Origin: Colwellia psychrerythraea
GTDB lineage: Bacteria > Pseudomonadota > Gammaproteobacteria > Enterobacterales > Alteromonadaceae
Assembly: GCA_002163005.1 (NCBI GenBank)
Contig: MAAF01000073.1
Span: 1 to 56,083 of the forward strand
DNA: 56,083 nt
Direction: 5' to 3'
Shown here piece after piece: positions 30,248-40,331 of this stretch (its first letter is position 1; every line of letters begins with the position of its first letter). Below the pieces are notes generated by a model. It was not told the DNA's origin. It did no database searches and saw nothing but the letters and a program-made list of their open reading frames with translations. A program made the translations under genes and the position numbers.

Positions 30248-31051
30248 TTACTTGCTAAGCGCATCACCTAAATGTGGGCGAATTTCTTTTAGAACATCTT
30301 TTAATATACGCGTATTCGCTGCAACAATATTACCTGAATTTGCATGATTATGACCGCCAGTAAAGTCGGTAACTAAACCACCCGCTTCAATTACTAATAA
30401 TTCACCCGCTGCAGTATTCCATGGCTTGGTGGCAATTTCGAAGAAACCATCAACACGGCCCGCTGCTACGTAAGCAAGGTCAAGTGCAGTTGAACCTGAA
30501 CGGCGCATATCTGAAGATTTCTGGAATAACGATGAGAACATTGCCATATAAGCAACGCTGTGCTGTTTGTGTTTGAACGGAAATCCAGTCGCTAGTATAG
30601 TTCCTGCAATTTCTTTGTTTTTATTTACACGGATTCTGAAACCGTTTAATTGTGCACCTTTACCGCGGCTGGCTGAGAATAATTCACCACGAATTGGATC
30701 AAATACAACAGCTTGATCTAATTTTCCTTTAACTTTTAAAGCAATAGAAACGGCAAAGTGAGGAATGCCTTTAATGAAGTTGGTAGTTCCATCTAGTGGA
30801 TCAATAATCCATTGGTAATCGTCATCACTGCCTTTTAAAATACCAGATTCCTCACCAATAATAGTGTGGTCTGGGTATGATTTACGAATAGTTTCAATAA
30901 TGGCTTCTTCAGAGCTAATATCAACACTGGTGACGAAATCGTTAGTTCCTTTTGATTCAACTTCAACTTTATCAAGTTGCTCCATAGAGCGAACGATAAC
31001 TTTACCGGCTGTACGCGCTGCGCGCACGGCAATATTTAGCATGGGATGCAT
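30248..31051 (-). CDS. suhB: Inositol-1-monophosphatase family protein SuhB
   Basis: Homologue of E. coli SuhB, an inositol monophosphatase that also acts as a Nus-type factor in rRNA antitermination. The 267 residues match E. coli in length. The metal-binding motifs GEESG and WIIDPLDGTTNFIKG are intact. In the third motif, however, the usual PWDxAAG reads PWNTAAG: residue 212 is Asn (codon AAT) where the family has the metal-ligand or catalytic Asp. Phosphatase activity may therefore be weak or absent, with the RNA-polymerase role kept. Divergent from trmJ. Confidence 0.93.
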   Translation of the reverse strand: MHPMLNIAVRAARTAGKVIVRSMEQLDKVEVESKGTNDFVTSVDISSEEAIIETIRKSYPDHTIIGEESGILKGSDDDYQWIIDPLDGTTNFIKGIPHFAVSIALKVKGKLDQAVVFDPIRGELFSASRGKGAQLNGFRIRVNKNKEIAGTILATGFPFKHKQHSVAYMAMFSSLFQKSSDMRRSGSTALDLAYVAAGRVDGFFEIATKPWNTAAGELLVIEAGGLVTDFTGGHNHANSGNIVAANTRILKDVLKEIRPHLGDALSK

Positions 31052-31346
31052 TTAGAGTACCTATTTGTAAATAAATTTTAAAAGAACATTACATTTCCAA
31101 GCAAACATTGTCTTGAAAAGTCTTGAAATTTGAGCGCGCGAATTATAGCAAATAAAAAACTATTTAGCGATAATATTATTAAATAAATGTTCAATAAGTA
31201 ATCAATTTGGTCGGCCACTTTTCTATAGAGAAAAAAAAACTATTAAATATCAAATTACCATAGATAAATATGCCCAATAAGCGTGCTTTTTGTTAGCTAC
31301 AGCAGTAATCTTCTATGATAGAATATTGGCCATCTAGATGGGCTTT
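31052..31346. other. Upstream region of suhB, no gene seen
   Basis: About 295 AT-rich bases between the suhB start and MITE copy 2. It must hold the suhB promoter on the minus strand. I could not single out a convincing -35/-10 pair or any coding frame. Confidence 0.4.
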
Positions 31347-31622
31347 ATATCAACGAATTCATTTATTGAAAACTTAGCGCTTCAGCAACGGACTTAGAGC
31401 AGGTGAAATAATGTAAGTATAGTTAGTCTATATTTCATATATTTTGTGATGTTATTAGTTTACTAATAAACTTTTGCAGAGCACTTTCCTAATAAGAAAA
31501 TAAAAAGCTTATATATGGCGTGGTTGATTTTGATAATAGAATAACTATTCTCTACAATCACTACCTGTATAGTAAGTCTTTTGAATTTTGTTAAGTGATC
31601 AATAAATTAGTTCGATTGGTAT
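31347..31622. mobile_element. MITE-like element, copy 2 (276 bp)
   Basis: The left end is ATATCAACGAATTCATTTATTG. The right end, reversed, begins ATACCAATCGAACTAATTTA. The body matches the element at 17126-17389 along its length with small indels. It ends only 32 bases before the trmJ start, so it may supply or displace the promoter of trmJ-cysE. Confidence 0.75.
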
Positions 31623-31654
31623 TTTCCCGAAAAAGCAAACAAGAAGAGTAAAAA

Positions 31655-32476
31655 ATGTCAGATTCTCAACAAGGTTCTCAACAAGATAACACCACAGGTA
31701 CATTATTAGACCGTGTTAAAATTGTTTTAGTTAACACTTCCGACTGCCGAAATATCGGTAGTGCGGCACGTGCAATGAAAACAATGGGACTAAGTCAGCT
31801 GATTTTAGTCGACCCTATTGAAATGCCTAATGGTCAAGCTCAAGCTATGGCTGCAGGAGCTACCGACGTTTTAGCTAATGCTAAAGTTGTTAGTACTTTG
31901 GCTGAGGCTATTGAAGATTGTGGCTTAGTTGTCGGTACAAGTGCTCGATCACGTACATTACCCTGGCCTATGCTAGAGCCAAGAGGTTGTGGTGAAAAGA
32001 TGATTGCTGAAGCGGATGAATATCCAGTCGCGTTAGTCTTTGGCCGTGAAAATAGCGGCTTAACCAATGAAGAATTACAACTTTGTCATTTTCATGTTCA
32101 GATACCAGCAAATCCGGAGTACAGTTCGCTAAATTTAGCCATGGCCGTACAAACCTTAAGTTATGAAGTACGTACCAGTTATTTATTAGCGCATGATCAA
32201 AATTATCAAGAACGTAGTACTGGTAATGGTAATTCAATTGCCAAGACTAAAAATGAAGATGATGAACTTTATCCTGTTATCGAAGAAACTGAACGTTTTT
32301 ATCAGCACTTCGAAAAATCCCTTAAAGCGACAGGTTTTATTGTAGAAAATCATCCAGGTTTAGTGATGACTAAACTAAGACGTTTATTTAATCGTGCAAG
32401 ACCTGATGTTAAAGAAATTAAGATGATGCGTGGGATTTTTGCCTCGATGGAAAGGTCTAGTAAAGAGAAGTCATAA
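31655..32476 (+). CDS. trmJ: tRNA (Cm32/Um32) 2'-O-methyltransferase TrmJ
   Basis: A SPOUT-class enzyme that 2'-O-methylates position 32 of several tRNAs. The 273-residue sequence opens with [20 protein letters not shown]. It has the knot motifs [15 protein letters not shown] and [17 protein letters not shown], and a C-terminal extension with [19 protein letters not shown]. Length compares with 246 in E. coli. It lies upstream of cysE and the isc operon, as in many Gammaproteobacteria. A MITE lies directly upstream. Confidence 0.95.
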   Translation: MSDSQQGSQQDNTTGTLLDRVKIVLVNTSDCRNIGSAARAMKTMGLSQLILVDPIEMPNGQAQAMAAGATDVLANAKVVSTLAEAIEDCGLVVGTSARSRTLPWPMLEPRGCGEKMIAEADEYPVALVFGRENSGLTNEELQLCHFHVQIPANPEYSSLNLAMAVQTLSYEVRTSYLLAHDQNYQERSTGNGNSIAKTKNEDDELYPVIEETERFYQHFEKSLKATGFIVENHPGLVMTKLRRLFNRARPDVKEIKMMRGIFASMERSSKEKS

Positions 32477-32509
32477 CAATCATTTAAAAGAAAAGAGAAG
32501 GAATAATTT

Positions 32510-33319
32510 ATGTTTAGTCGTATCAAAGAAGATATCAATAGTGTCTTTGATAGAGATCCAGCCGCTCGTACCAGTTTTGAAGTCATCCTCAATTATCCGG
32601 GCTTACATGCAATTTGGATTCACCGATTAAGTTATAAATTATGGTGTGCTGATTGGAAACTTTTAGCGCGGATCATATCAACGTTCTCTCGTTGGTTAAC
32701 GGGTATTGAGATCCACCCTGGCGCTAAATTAGGTCGTCGTGTTTTTATTGATCACGGTATGGGCATAGTCATTGGCGAAACCGCTGAAGTAGGCAATGAT
32801 GTTACGCTTTACCACGGTGTCACCCTAGGTGGAACGAGTTGGAAGGCAGGAAAACGTCATCCAACCTTGGAAGATAATGTTGTTATAGGTGCTGGTGCGC
32901 AAGTACTTGGACCAATAACCATAGGTAAAGGCGGAAAAGTCGGCTCCAACTCTGTTGTTGTTAAAGATTTACCCGCTAATGCTACTGCTGTTGGTATTCC
33001 TGGCCGAATTGTGCCCGATAAACACAGTAAAGATGAAAACCAGCAGCGAGAAGAAGTTGCTAAAAAATATGGTTTTGATGCTTATGCTGTTTCACATGAT
33101 AATCCAGATCCTGTTGCTAAAGCCATTGGCCGTTTACTTGACCATATGCACTTAATGGATGATAGGGTGAGTGAGCTTTGCAAAGAAATTAACACTTTAG
33201 GTGGTGATATTTGCCCTAAAAACTTACCTGAATTAAGAGTGGGTGAGTTTGTCGAAGATGAAAAAGCAGCGGCAGAGCGTCGTGAAAACAAAGTGGCAAG
33301 CTTTGATCCTGAAATTTAA
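32510..33319 (+). CDS. cysE: Serine O-acetyltransferase CysE
   Basis: Makes O-acetylserine, the committed step to cysteine. The 269 residues have a helical N-terminal domain and a left-handed beta-helix of hexapeptide repeats ([51 protein letters not shown]). GIPGRIV and a C-terminal tail follow. The ATG follows AGAGAAGGAATAATTT. The gene starts 33 bases after trmJ and probably shares its transcript. Cysteine supply sits next to the cysteine-consuming isc operon. Confidence 0.95.
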   Translation: MFSRIKEDINSVFDRDPAARTSFEVILNYPGLHAIWIHRLSYKLWCADWKLLARIISTFSRWLTGIEIHPGAKLGRRVFIDHGMGIVIGETAEVGNDVTLYHGVTLGGTSWKAGKRHPTLEDNVVIGAGAQVLGPITIGKGGKVGSNSVVVKDLPANATAVGIPGRIVPDKHSKDENQQREEVAKKYGFDAYAVSHDNPDPVAKAIGRLLDHMHLMDDRVSELCKEINTLGGDICPKNLPELRVGEFVEDEKAAAERRENKVASFDPEI

Positions 33320-33342
33320 CCTCGCTATTCAATTCCAATAGT

Positions 33343-33381
33343 AAAAGTAATAGTTGAGTAAAACACTCAACTATTACTTTT
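33343..33381. terminator. Hairpin after cysE
   Basis: A perfect 16-bp stem, AAAAGTAATAGTTGAG with CTCAACTATTACTTTT, loop of 7 bases. The 3' arm ends in TTTT. It separates cysE from the iscR promoter and probably ends the trmJ-cysE transcript. Confidence 0.75.
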
Positions 33382-33404
33382 CGCATGACATTTCTTGGTG
33401 TATA

Positions 33405-33429
33405 ATACCTGAGTATTTTACTAGGGTAT
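33405..33429 (+). promoter_or_regulatory. Putative IscR type-1 operator, upstream site
   Basis: ATACCTGAGTATTTTACTAG followed by GGTAT matches the published type-1 IscR consensus at about 22 of 25 positions (my count). It lies just upstream of the -35 of the isc promoter, as expected for repression of iscR by [2Fe-2S]-IscR. Confidence 0.7.
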
Positions 33430-33454
33430 TTACTTGACTAATCTGTAGGGCTAT
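33430..33454 (+). promoter_or_regulatory. Putative second IscR operator overlapping the promoter
   Basis: TTACTTGACTAATCTGTAGG followed by GCTAT has one good half-site (CTTGACTA) and a correct RRS-TAT end, but a poor AGTC position. It covers the -35 and the spacer, so binding here would block RNA polymerase. Confidence 0.45.
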
Positions 33455-33461
33455 GTAAAAT
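33434..33461 (+). promoter_or_regulatory. Sigma-70 promoter of the isc operon
   Basis: TTGACT (-35, 33434-33439) and TAAAAT (-10, 33456-33461) with a 16-bp spacer. It lies 130 bases before iscR and overlaps the IscR-like sites. Confidence 0.7.
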
Positions 33462-33590
33462 TGCGCAGCATTTGCTAAATAAGGCATTTATAATATTTTT
33501 TATATTCTGTTTTGCTGCCAAATGGTTTTAATTTAGTCGTTTACTAAATTGATGTTTTGAGTACACCAACATAGTGTTTGAGAGCAGATT

Positions 33591-34100
33591 ATGAAACTTA
33601 CTTCTAAAGGTCGTTACGCAGTTACTGCCATGTTAGACGTTACTATTCATGCAGTGTCTGGGCCTGTATCTTTGGCTGATATTTCAGAGCGCCAAGGCAT
33701 ATCCTTGTCATATTTAGAGCAACTTTTTTCACGTTTACGTAAAGAAGGGCTCGTGACCAGTGTTCGTGGCCCTGGTGGCGGTTATCGCTTGGGCAGATGC
33801 TCAGCGCAGATTGCCGTTGCAGATGTTATTTATGCTGTGAATGAGAGTGTTGATGCAACTAAGTGCTCGGGTAAAGGTAATTGCCAGGATGGAGAGCAAT
33901 GCTTAACCCATTCCCTTTGGGAAGGATTAAGCCAACGAATTGAAGAATTCTTGAAAAATATCACCTTATCCGAATTAGTCGCTAAAGGTGATGTACAAGC
34001 AGTTTCTAAGCGCCAAGATAAATTACATATCAATGCACACAAAAGCATAGCCTTAGAAACATTAATAACCACAAAAGATGTAATGAACGACTGGTCATAA
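33591..34100 (+). CDS. iscR: Fe-S cluster-sensing regulator IscR
   Basis: An Rrf2-family DNA-binding protein that carries a [2Fe-2S] cluster and represses the isc operon when clusters are plentiful. The 169 residues begin [17 protein letters not shown] with a winged-helix domain. The cluster ligands are C92, C98, C104 and H107, at exactly the E. coli positions. Rrf2 motif [10 protein letters not shown] is present. First gene of iscRSUA-hscBA-fdx. Confidence 0.97.
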   Translation: MKLTSKGRYAVTAMLDVTIHAVSGPVSLADISERQGISLSYLEQLFSRLRKEGLVTSVRGPGGGYRLGRCSAQIAVADVIYAVNESVDATKCSGKGNCQDGEQCLTHSLWEGLSQRIEEFLKNITLSELVAKGDVQAVSKRQDKLHINAHKSIALETLITTKDVMNDWS

Positions 34101-34145
34101 CTAGTCGCGTCGTATTAAATATTTACCATCGGAGAGAGTTAGCGA

Positions 34146-35360
34146 ATGAAGCTTCCTATATATTTTGATTATTCAGCTACTACACCAGTAGATAAGCGCG
34201 TAGCAGAAAAAATGATGCAGTACATGACCAACGATGGTCATTTTGGCAATCCTGCATCTCGTTCACATAAATTTGGCTGGCAAGCTGAAGAAGCGGTTGA
34301 TATCGCTCGTAATCAAATTGCTGAACTAATTAATGCTGACCCACGTGAGATTGTTTTCACGTCAGGCGCTACTGAATCAAACAACCTTGCTATTAAAGGC
34401 GCTGCTAATTTCTATAATAAGAAAGGTAAGCACATTATTACCTGCAAAACTGAGCATAAAGCGGTATTAGATACGTGTCGTGAATTAGAACGTCAAGGCT
34501 TTGAAGTGACGTATCTTGATCCTGAAGAGAACGGTTTAATAGATTTAAATAAACTTAACGACGCTATGCGAGATGACACTATTTTAGTGAGTATCATGCA
34601 AGTAAACAATGAAATTGGTGTTATTCAAGATATCAGTGAAATTGGTGAAATGTGTCGTGCTCGTAAAATTATTTTTCATGTTGATGCTGCGCAAAGTGCC
34701 GGTAAGATTAATATCGACATGCAAGCATTGAAAGTTGATTTAATGTCAATTTCAGCGCATAAAATGTACGGACCTAAAGGTATCGGCGCGTTATATGTAA
34801 GCCGTAAACCGCGTATTCGTTTAGAAGCACAAACACATGGTGGCGGACATGAACGTGGTATGCGTTCTGGTACCTTAGCTACGCATCAAATTGTCGGCAT
34901 GGGTGAAGCATGTCGTATAGCTAAAGAAGAGATGGCACAAGATCAAGCACATGTTACAGCAATGCGTGACCGTTTATGGGCCGGCGTAAATAGCATGGAA
35001 CAAGTATTTATTAATGGTGATGCTGATAAACGTTATCCTGGTAACTTAAATGTTAGTTTCAACTTTGTTGAAGGTGAGTCACTCATCATGGCATTGAAAG
35101 ACTTAGCTGTATCGTCTGGTAGTGCATGTACATCAGCAAGCTTAGAGCCATCTTATGTACTTCGTGCTTTAGGTCTAAATGATGAAATGGCGCATAGCTC
35201 AATTCGCTTTAGCTTTGGTCGCTTTACTACAGCAGAAGAAATTGATTACGCAATAGACCTTATTAAAAATGCAATTGGTCATTTACGTGACATGTCACCA
35301 CTTTGGGAAATGTTCAAAGATGGTATCGATTTAGATTCAATTGAATGGGCTGCTCACTAA
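34146..35360 (+). CDS. iscS: Cysteine desulfurase IscS
   Basis: A PLP enzyme that takes sulfur from cysteine for Fe-S clusters and tRNA thiolation. The 404 residues equal E. coli IscS in length. It has the PLP lysine in [12 protein letters not shown], the catalytic loop cysteine in [17 protein letters not shown], and the C-terminus [20 protein letters not shown] precedes the ATG. It lies 45 bases after iscR. Confidence 0.98.
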   Translation: MKLPIYFDYSATTPVDKRVAEKMMQYMTNDGHFGNPASRSHKFGWQAEEAVDIARNQIAELINADPREIVFTSGATESNNLAIKGAANFYNKKGKHIITCKTEHKAVLDTCRELERQGFEVTYLDPEENGLIDLNKLNDAMRDDTILVSIMQVNNEIGVIQDISEIGEMCRARKIIFHVDAAQSAGKINIDMQALKVDLMSISAHKMYGPKGIGALYVSRKPRIRLEAQTHGGGHERGMRSGTLATHQIVGMGEACRIAKEEMAQDQAHVTAMRDRLWAGVNSMEQVFINGDADKRYPGNLNVSFNFVEGESLIMALKDLAVSSGSACTSASLEPSYVLRALGLNDEMAHSSIRFSFGRFTTAEEIDYAIDLIKNAIGHLRDMSPLWEMFKDGIDLDSIEWAAH

Positions 35361-35477
35361 GCGTTCTATATAAGAAAAGCTTAGTAAATAACTCATTATT
35401 TTAAATAACATTTAGTGTCAAACAATTTGTTAACAGGTAAGTACCTGAAATTATTTGGCACAATCTAGGAGAGCAAC

Positions 35478-35861
35478 ATGGCTTACAGCGAAAAAGTACT
35501 AGACCATTATGAGAACCCACGTAACGTAGGCTCAATGGATAAGAATGATCCATCAGTAGCAACTGGTATGGTTGGCGCACCTGCATGTGGCGATGTCATG
35601 AAGTTACAACTTAAAATTTCTGATGACGGCATCATTGAAGATGCAAAATTCAAAACTTACGGTTGTGGTTCTGCAATTGCCTCAAGTTCATTAGTAACTG
35701 AGTGGGTAAAAGGTAAATCTATCGACGAAGCAGGTGAAATTAAAAATACTGCGATTGCTGAAGAGTTAGCTTTACCTCCGGTAAAAATTCATTGTTCTAT
35801 TTTGGCAGAAGATGCTATTAAAGCAGCCATTGAAGATTATAAATCCAAGCAAGGTAAATAA
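35478..35861 (+). CDS. iscU: Fe-S cluster scaffold IscU
   Basis: Scaffold on which new clusters are assembled. The 127 residues have the three ligand cysteines in [18 protein letters not shown] and [11 protein letters not shown], and an Asp beside the first (CGD). The HscA-recognition motif LPPVK is present. AGGAGAGCAAC precedes the ATG. Confidence 0.98.
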   Translation: MAYSEKVLDHYENPRNVGSMDKNDPSVATGMVGAPACGDVMKLQLKISDDGIIEDAKFKTYGCGSAIASSSLVTEWVKGKSIDEAGEIKNTAIAEELALPPVKIHCSILAEDAIKAAIEDYKSKQGK

Positions 35862-35872
35862 CGGAGAAAACA

Positions 35873-36196
35873 ATGTCTGTTACCATGACTCCTGCAGCTG
35901 CTGAACGAGTTCAATCATTCATGCAAAATCGTGGCAAAGGACTTGGACTCCGTTTAGGTATTAAAACCACGGGTTGTTCAGGTTTAGCTTATGTGCTTGA
36001 ATTTGTAGATGATTTAAATGAAGATGATCAATTATTCAATATTGAAGATGTCAACATTATCATCGACGAGAAGAGTCTTGTCTATCTTGACGGCATTGAG
36101 CTCGACTTTGTTAAAGAAGGCTTGAACGAAGGCTTTAAATTCACCAATCCAAACGCCAAAGGTGAGTGCGGATGTGGTGAATCATTTAATGTCTAA
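35873..36196 (+). CDS. iscA: Iron-sulfur carrier IscA
   Basis: A-type carrier that hands clusters, mainly [4Fe-4S], to target enzymes. The 107 residues have the three conserved cysteines in TTGCSGLAY and [11 protein letters not shown]. It starts 11 bases after iscU. Confidence 0.97.
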   Translation: MSVTMTPAAAERVQSFMQNRGKGLGLRLGIKTTGCSGLAYVLEFVDDLNEDDQLFNIEDVNIIIDEKSLVYLDGIELDFVKEGLNEGFKFTNPNAKGECGCGESFNV

Positions 36197-36238
36197 TGTG
36201 TAAACTCTTTGCAACTTGATTCAATTACTGTGTTGAAA

Positions 36239-36275
36239 GTGCTCATTGACTAACGTCAACTCCGCGCTTTCTCCT
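36239..36275 (+). repeat. Dispersed palindromic repeat, copy 5
   Basis: GTGCTCATTGACTAACGTCA followed by ACTCCGCGCTTTCTCC. It splits the isc operon between iscA and hscB, in a gap of 173 bases, while the other early isc genes are tightly packed. It may be a processing or stability site in the polycistronic mRNA. Confidence 0.7.
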
Positions 36276-36369
36276 TGTACTTGAACCAAGTTCCTTCGAG
36301 TTTAAAGCATTATTAAAATTAAGCTTAATTATAGAAAGCTTTTTAGACCATTTTCTCTAGGTATAAGCA

Positions 36370-36897
36370 GTGAACTACTTTCAATTATTCAACATTGAAG
36401 CTTCCTTTGATGTCGACATTCAAGAATTGTCATCTAGCTATCAGACTTTGCAAAAGACTGTGCATCCTGACAAGTTTGCTCACGCCTCTGAGCAAGAACA
36501 GCGCATAGCTGTACAAAAATCTGCTCAAATTAACGACGCATATCAAACCCTTAAGAATCCATTGCAACGCGCTGAATATATACTTGTGCAACGTGGTGTT
36601 GAAATGCCAAACGAACAGCATTCTTTCCAAGATACTAGTTTTTTGATGCGTCAAATGGAATTGCGAGAAATGCTTGAAGACGTTAGGCATTCTGGTGATG
36701 TTGATGCAGCATTACTTGAAGTACAAAGTGTTTTGTCGACTGAATACTTACAGCTTTCTCAAATAATGAGAACACAGATTAGTGAAAATAATGCAGCATC
36801 AAATAGCGCTGCATGCGATAATTTACGAAAATTAAAGTTTTATCAGAAGTTAAATGTAGAAGTGGATCGTCTTGAAGACAGTTTATTTGATGACTAG
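36370..36897 (+). CDS. hscB: Fe-S biogenesis co-chaperone HscB
   Basis: J-domain protein that delivers IscU to HscA. The 175 residues contain the J-domain with the essential HPD (TVHPDKFAH) and a C-terminal helical IscU-binding domain. The start is GTG at 36370 (MNYFQLFNI), in agreement with E. coli HscB (171 aa). Confidence 0.96.
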   Translation: MNYFQLFNIEASFDVDIQELSSSYQTLQKTVHPDKFAHASEQEQRIAVQKSAQINDAYQTLKNPLQRAEYILVQRGVEMPNEQHSFQDTSFLMRQMELREMLEDVRHSGDVDAALLEVQSVLSTEYLQLSQIMRTQISENNAASNSAACDNLRKLKFYQKLNVEVDRLEDSLFDD

Positions 36898-36990
36898 CAC
36901 AGCTAGCAAACGTTTCAGCACGAAATACTTTTGATTGCGCTAAGAAAAAAACTTGAACTTAAACTTAAACTAAATCATTGAATTAACATC

Positions 36991-38853
36991 ATGGCTTTAT
37001 TACAAATTGCAGAACCCGGTCAAAGCACCGTTCCTCATGAACACAGATTAGCTGCAGGCATCGATCTTGGTACCACAAACTCCTTAATTGCCAGTGTACA
37101 AAGTGGCAACGCAAGTACCTTAAGCGATGATCAAGGTCGCGATATATTGCCATCTATTGTTAGCTACCAGGCAGACAATATTTTAGTTGGCCAAACGGCT
37201 CAAGCACTTAGCATTGAAGATGCTCAGAATACTATTACTTCTGCAAAACGCTTAATAGGTCGCTCGCTGCAAGATATTCAAAGCAAATACCCTTCGTTAC
37301 CTTATGAGTTTTGTGGTGATGAAAATCACCCTGAAATTATGACGAGGCAAGGTGCTGTTAACCCAGTCCAAGTATCGGCAGAAATATTAAAAAGCTTAAA
37401 CTTAAGAGCACAAGCTGCTTTAGGTGGAGAGCTCACCGGTGTTGTTATTACTGTGCCAGCTCACTTTGACGATGCTCAAAGGCAAAGCACTAAAGATGCG
37501 GCAAAATTAGCGGGTGTTAGCGTACTGCGTCTATTAAATGAACCAACAGCTGCCGCGGTAGCTTATGGGTTAGACTCTGGCCAAGAAGGGGTTATTGCTG
37601 TCTATGACTTAGGCGGTGGTACCTTTGATATCTCTATTTTACGTTTAAATAAAGGCGTATTTGAAGTGTTAGCCACTGGCGGTGATTCTGCGCTAGGTGG
37701 TGATGATTTTGATGTTGTTTTAGTTGACTACCTTGTTGAACAAGCTGGTTTGGTAAGACCTTTATCACCTTCGTTAGAACGTCAACTGATGAAGCAAGCG
37801 TGTTTTGCTAAAGAGCAGCTAACAGATAACGACCAAGTTGATATCACTATTTCTCTTGATGACGGTAGTGATTGGCATACAAATTTAACTAAAGCACAGT
37901 TAAATGAACTTATTGCCTCATTAGTGAATAAAACGTTACGTGCTTGTCGTCGTACACTTAAAGATGCAGATATCACCATCGATGAAGTAATCGAAGTTGT
38001 GATGGTAGGCGGTTCAACTCGTGTACCTTTAGTACGTAGCGAAGTTGAAAAACACTTTAATAAACCACCGTTAACGTCAATTGATCCTGATAAAGTGGTC
38101 GCTATTGGCGCTGCTATTCAAGCGGATGTTTTAGTGGGTAATAAACCTGATAGTGATATGTTATTACTTGATGTTACACCATTATCTCTTGGATTAGAGA
38201 CTATGGGGGGCTTAGTAGAAAAAGTTATCCCACGAAACACCACAATACCTGTTGCAAAAGCGCAAGAATTTACCACGTTTAAAGATGGTCAAACGGCCAT
38301 GGCAGTTCATGTATTACAAGGTGAGCGTGAATTAGTTGAGGATTGTCGTTCGTTAGCCCGTTTTGAATTACGCGGCATTCCTGCAATGACTGCAGGTGCG
38401 GCTCATATTCGCGTAACATTTAAAGTTGATGCAGATGGCCTACTCTCCGTCTCGGCGATGGAAAAATCTTCCGGTGTAGAATCGAGCATTGAGGTTAAAC
38501 CTTCATTTGGTCTTGATGACAATCAAATTAGTCAGATGATCAAAGACTCAATGAGCAATGCCGCTGATGATATGCAAGCGCGTATGTTGAAGGAACAACA
38601 AGTTGAAGCATCACGCGTTATAGAGTCTGTTCAAGCGGCCTTATTTGCTGACAGTAAATTACTTAATAGTGATGAAATTACGGTTATTGAAAGCGCGATT
38701 AAATCACTTGCTCAGGTTAGCCAAGGTCAAGAAGTTAAAGCGATAGAAAATGCACTGGATAAGTTAAACGACAGCACAGCAATATTTGCTGAACGCCGTA
38801 TGGACAGCTCAATTAGCCAAGCCCTTGCAGGCCAAGCAGTTGATAAAATGTAG
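36991..38853 (+). CDS. hscA: Fe-S biogenesis chaperone HscA
   Basis: Hsp70-type ATPase that promotes cluster release from IscU. The 620 residues match E. coli HscA (616). Motifs are [14 protein letters not shown] (phosphate 1), [13 protein letters not shown] (phosphate 2), [12 protein letters not shown] (adenosine) and [14 protein letters not shown] at the linker to the substrate-binding domain. Internal gene of the isc operon. Confidence 0.97.
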   Translation: MALLQIAEPGQSTVPHEHRLAAGIDLGTTNSLIASVQSGNASTLSDDQGRDILPSIVSYQADNILVGQTAQALSIEDAQNTITSAKRLIGRSLQDIQSKYPSLPYEFCGDENHPEIMTRQGAVNPVQVSAEILKSLNLRAQAALGGELTGVVITVPAHFDDAQRQSTKDAAKLAGVSVLRLLNEPTAAAVAYGLDSGQEGVIAVYDLGGGTFDISILRLNKGVFEVLATGGDSALGGDDFDVVLVDYLVEQAGLVRPLSPSLERQLMKQACFAKEQLTDNDQVDITISLDDGSDWHTNLTKAQLNELIASLVNKTLRACRRTLKDADITIDEVIEVVMVGGSTRVPLVRSEVEKHFNKPPLTSIDPDKVVAIGAAIQADVLVGNKPDSDMLLLDVTPLSLGLETMGGLVEKVIPRNTTIPVAKAQEFTTFKDGQTAMAVHVLQGERELVEDCRSLARFELRGIPAMTAGAAHIRVTFKVDADGLLSVSAMEKSSGVESSIEVKPSFGLDDNQISQMIKDSMSNAADDMQARMLKEQQVEASRVIESVQAALFADSKLLNSDEITVIESAIKSLAQVSQGQEVKAIENALDKLNDSTAIFAERRMDSSISQALAGQAVDKM

Positions 38854-38921
38854 ATTATCTTTGATAAGATCCTGATTAAATTTAAGTTAGGCGGAAGCCT
38901 TGCAAGCAGAGAATAAATACA

Positions 38922-39260
38922 ATGCCAAAAATTATATTTTTACCTAATGAAGAGTTATGCCCTGATGGCGCAGTAGTTGAAGCCGAAACAGGTGAGAGCG
39001 TGTTAAACGTTGCTTTGAGAAATGACATTGGCATCGAACATGCCTGTGAAAAGGTATGTGCCTGTACTACTTGTCACGTCATTATTCGAGAAGGTTTTGA
39101 CTCTATCGAAGAAGGTGATGAACTTGAAGACGATATGCTTGATAAAGCATGGGGTTTAGAACCTGAATCACGTCTTAGCTGCCAATCTATTGTGGGTAAT
39201 GAAGACTTAGTCGTCGATATTCCTAAATACACAGTTAATATGGTATCTGAGACTCACTAA
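38922..39260 (+). CDS. fdx: [2Fe-2S] ferredoxin Fdx of the isc system
   Basis: Electron donor for cluster assembly on IscU. The 112 residues carry the ligand cysteines in CEKVCACTTC (CX5CX2C) and LSCQ. The last codons (NMVSETH and stop) and the following terminator are repeated twice downstream. No iscX follows, although it is common here in other Gammaproteobacteria. Confidence 0.97.
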   Translation: MPKIIFLPNEELCPDGAVVEAETGESVLNVALRNDIGIEHACEKVCACTTCHVIIREGFDSIEEGDELEDDMLDKAWGLEPESRLSCQSIVGNEDLVVDIPKYTVNMVSETH

Positions 39261-39418
39261 CCTATGGTTAGTTTAGGTATTTAATCAGATAGGACTGATT
39301 ATTAACGCTTATATTTTAAAATCTTTGTTTCTCATCGTATGTTCGCTTTGAGGAGATTTAAAGGGTAATGACATAACTGTTGTTACCCTTTTTTGATCGG
39401 ACATTGTGTCTGGTTGAA
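39235..39418 (+). repeat. Direct repeat A: fdx tail plus operon terminator
   Basis: A 184-base segment starting inside the fdx 3' end that recurs at 40357-40540 with about 8 differences. It includes a terminator hairpin (AAGGGTAATGACA with TGTTGTTACCCTT, then T6) at 39361-39394, which ends the isc operon. Confidence 0.9.
39360..39394 (+). terminator. Terminator of the isc operon
   Basis: A 13-bp stem with two imperfect pairs followed by TTTTTT, 100 bases after the fdx stop. An almost identical copy stands at 40482-40516. Confidence 0.85.
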
Positions 39419-39548
39419 AAATTATGACCTTGAAAGGTTTTGGTTAACGTTTATTTATAGACCACGAGACTTAAAAGCCGTCCTAGCTAATTCATAACTT
39501 ATCGTTATAATCAGAAAATACACTTTTTATTCTAAGCCTTTATTACTA

Positions 39549-40292
39549 ATGCCTGTCTTAATTAAGTTTTTTCTTATTGTCTCTTGTATTCTCTATTCTT
39601 TTCAATCTAATGCTGAGAAAATATTAGCTGTCGATTATTTAGCTTACCCCCCTTATCAAATACAATCTGGAGGGTTAACTAAAGACTTTATTGAACTATT
39701 GGCAAAAGCTAATCTAGGCTTAGATATTGAGTATATAAAGGTAACAAAAACTCAACTTAAACTGTTAATCAGTCAAGGTGTACCATTAATTATTCCATTC
39801 GCTAACTCTTATTGGTTTGATAAAAATTCAGAATTAATTAGCTCAAAGAGATTGTTACATGAAAAAGCCTACGTTATTTCACATCAAAAAAGAAAACTTG
39901 AGACGGAAAATCTACTACCAGAGTTATTAGATGGAAAATTGACCTTTTTAGGTAAAAAAGGCTACAAGTATTTTGTAATTGATGAGTTAGTTAAAGAAAA
40001 CAAAATATTACGATATTCCTGTGATAATAAAAATCTGTGCTTAGAGATGCTTGAAGCGTATAGAGGAGATTTTTCAGTGATGGCTAAGCCTATTTATGAG
40101 CATTATATAACGTCGTTAAAACTGGACACTAATAAGCTTTATATGAGTAAAAATTATTTGTATACACAAGATAGATTCGTTTTGATGAGTAATATTCCAC
40201 AGAAATCAGCACAGAAAATAAATGCATTTATTTATTCTTTAAAAGTAAATCCTAATTGGCAGACCTTACTGGTTCAGTATCATGTAGATTAA
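39549..40292 (+). CDS. Periplasmic solute-binding-like protein (SBP family 3 type)
   Basis: A 247-residue protein with a signal peptide (LIKFFLIVSCILYSF, cleavage near SNAE-K). The opening strand ILAVDYLAYPPYQIQSGGLT is typical of family 3 extracellular solute-binding proteins, with the GLTKDFIELL pattern. No ABC permease or ATPase is nearby, so it is more likely an orphan sensor or binding protein than part of a transporter. The ligand is unknown. The gene is flanked by copies A and B of the fdx-tail repeat. Its sequence is visibly more AT-rich than the isc genes. Confidence 0.75.
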   Translation: MPVLIKFFLIVSCILYSFQSNAEKILAVDYLAYPPYQIQSGGLTKDFIELLAKANLGLDIEYIKVTKTQLKLLISQGVPLIIPFANSYWFDKNSELISSKRLLHEKAYVISHQKRKLETENLLPELLDGKLTFLGKKGYKYFVIDELVKENKILRYSCDNKNLCLEMLEAYRGDFSVMAKPIYEHYITSLKLDTNKLYMSKNYLYTQDRFVLMSNIPQKSAQKINAFIYSLKVNPNWQTLLVQYHVD

Positions 40293-40331
40293 TCTTGATT
40301 CTCATCTGGATAAAATAATACTGTATTAATT

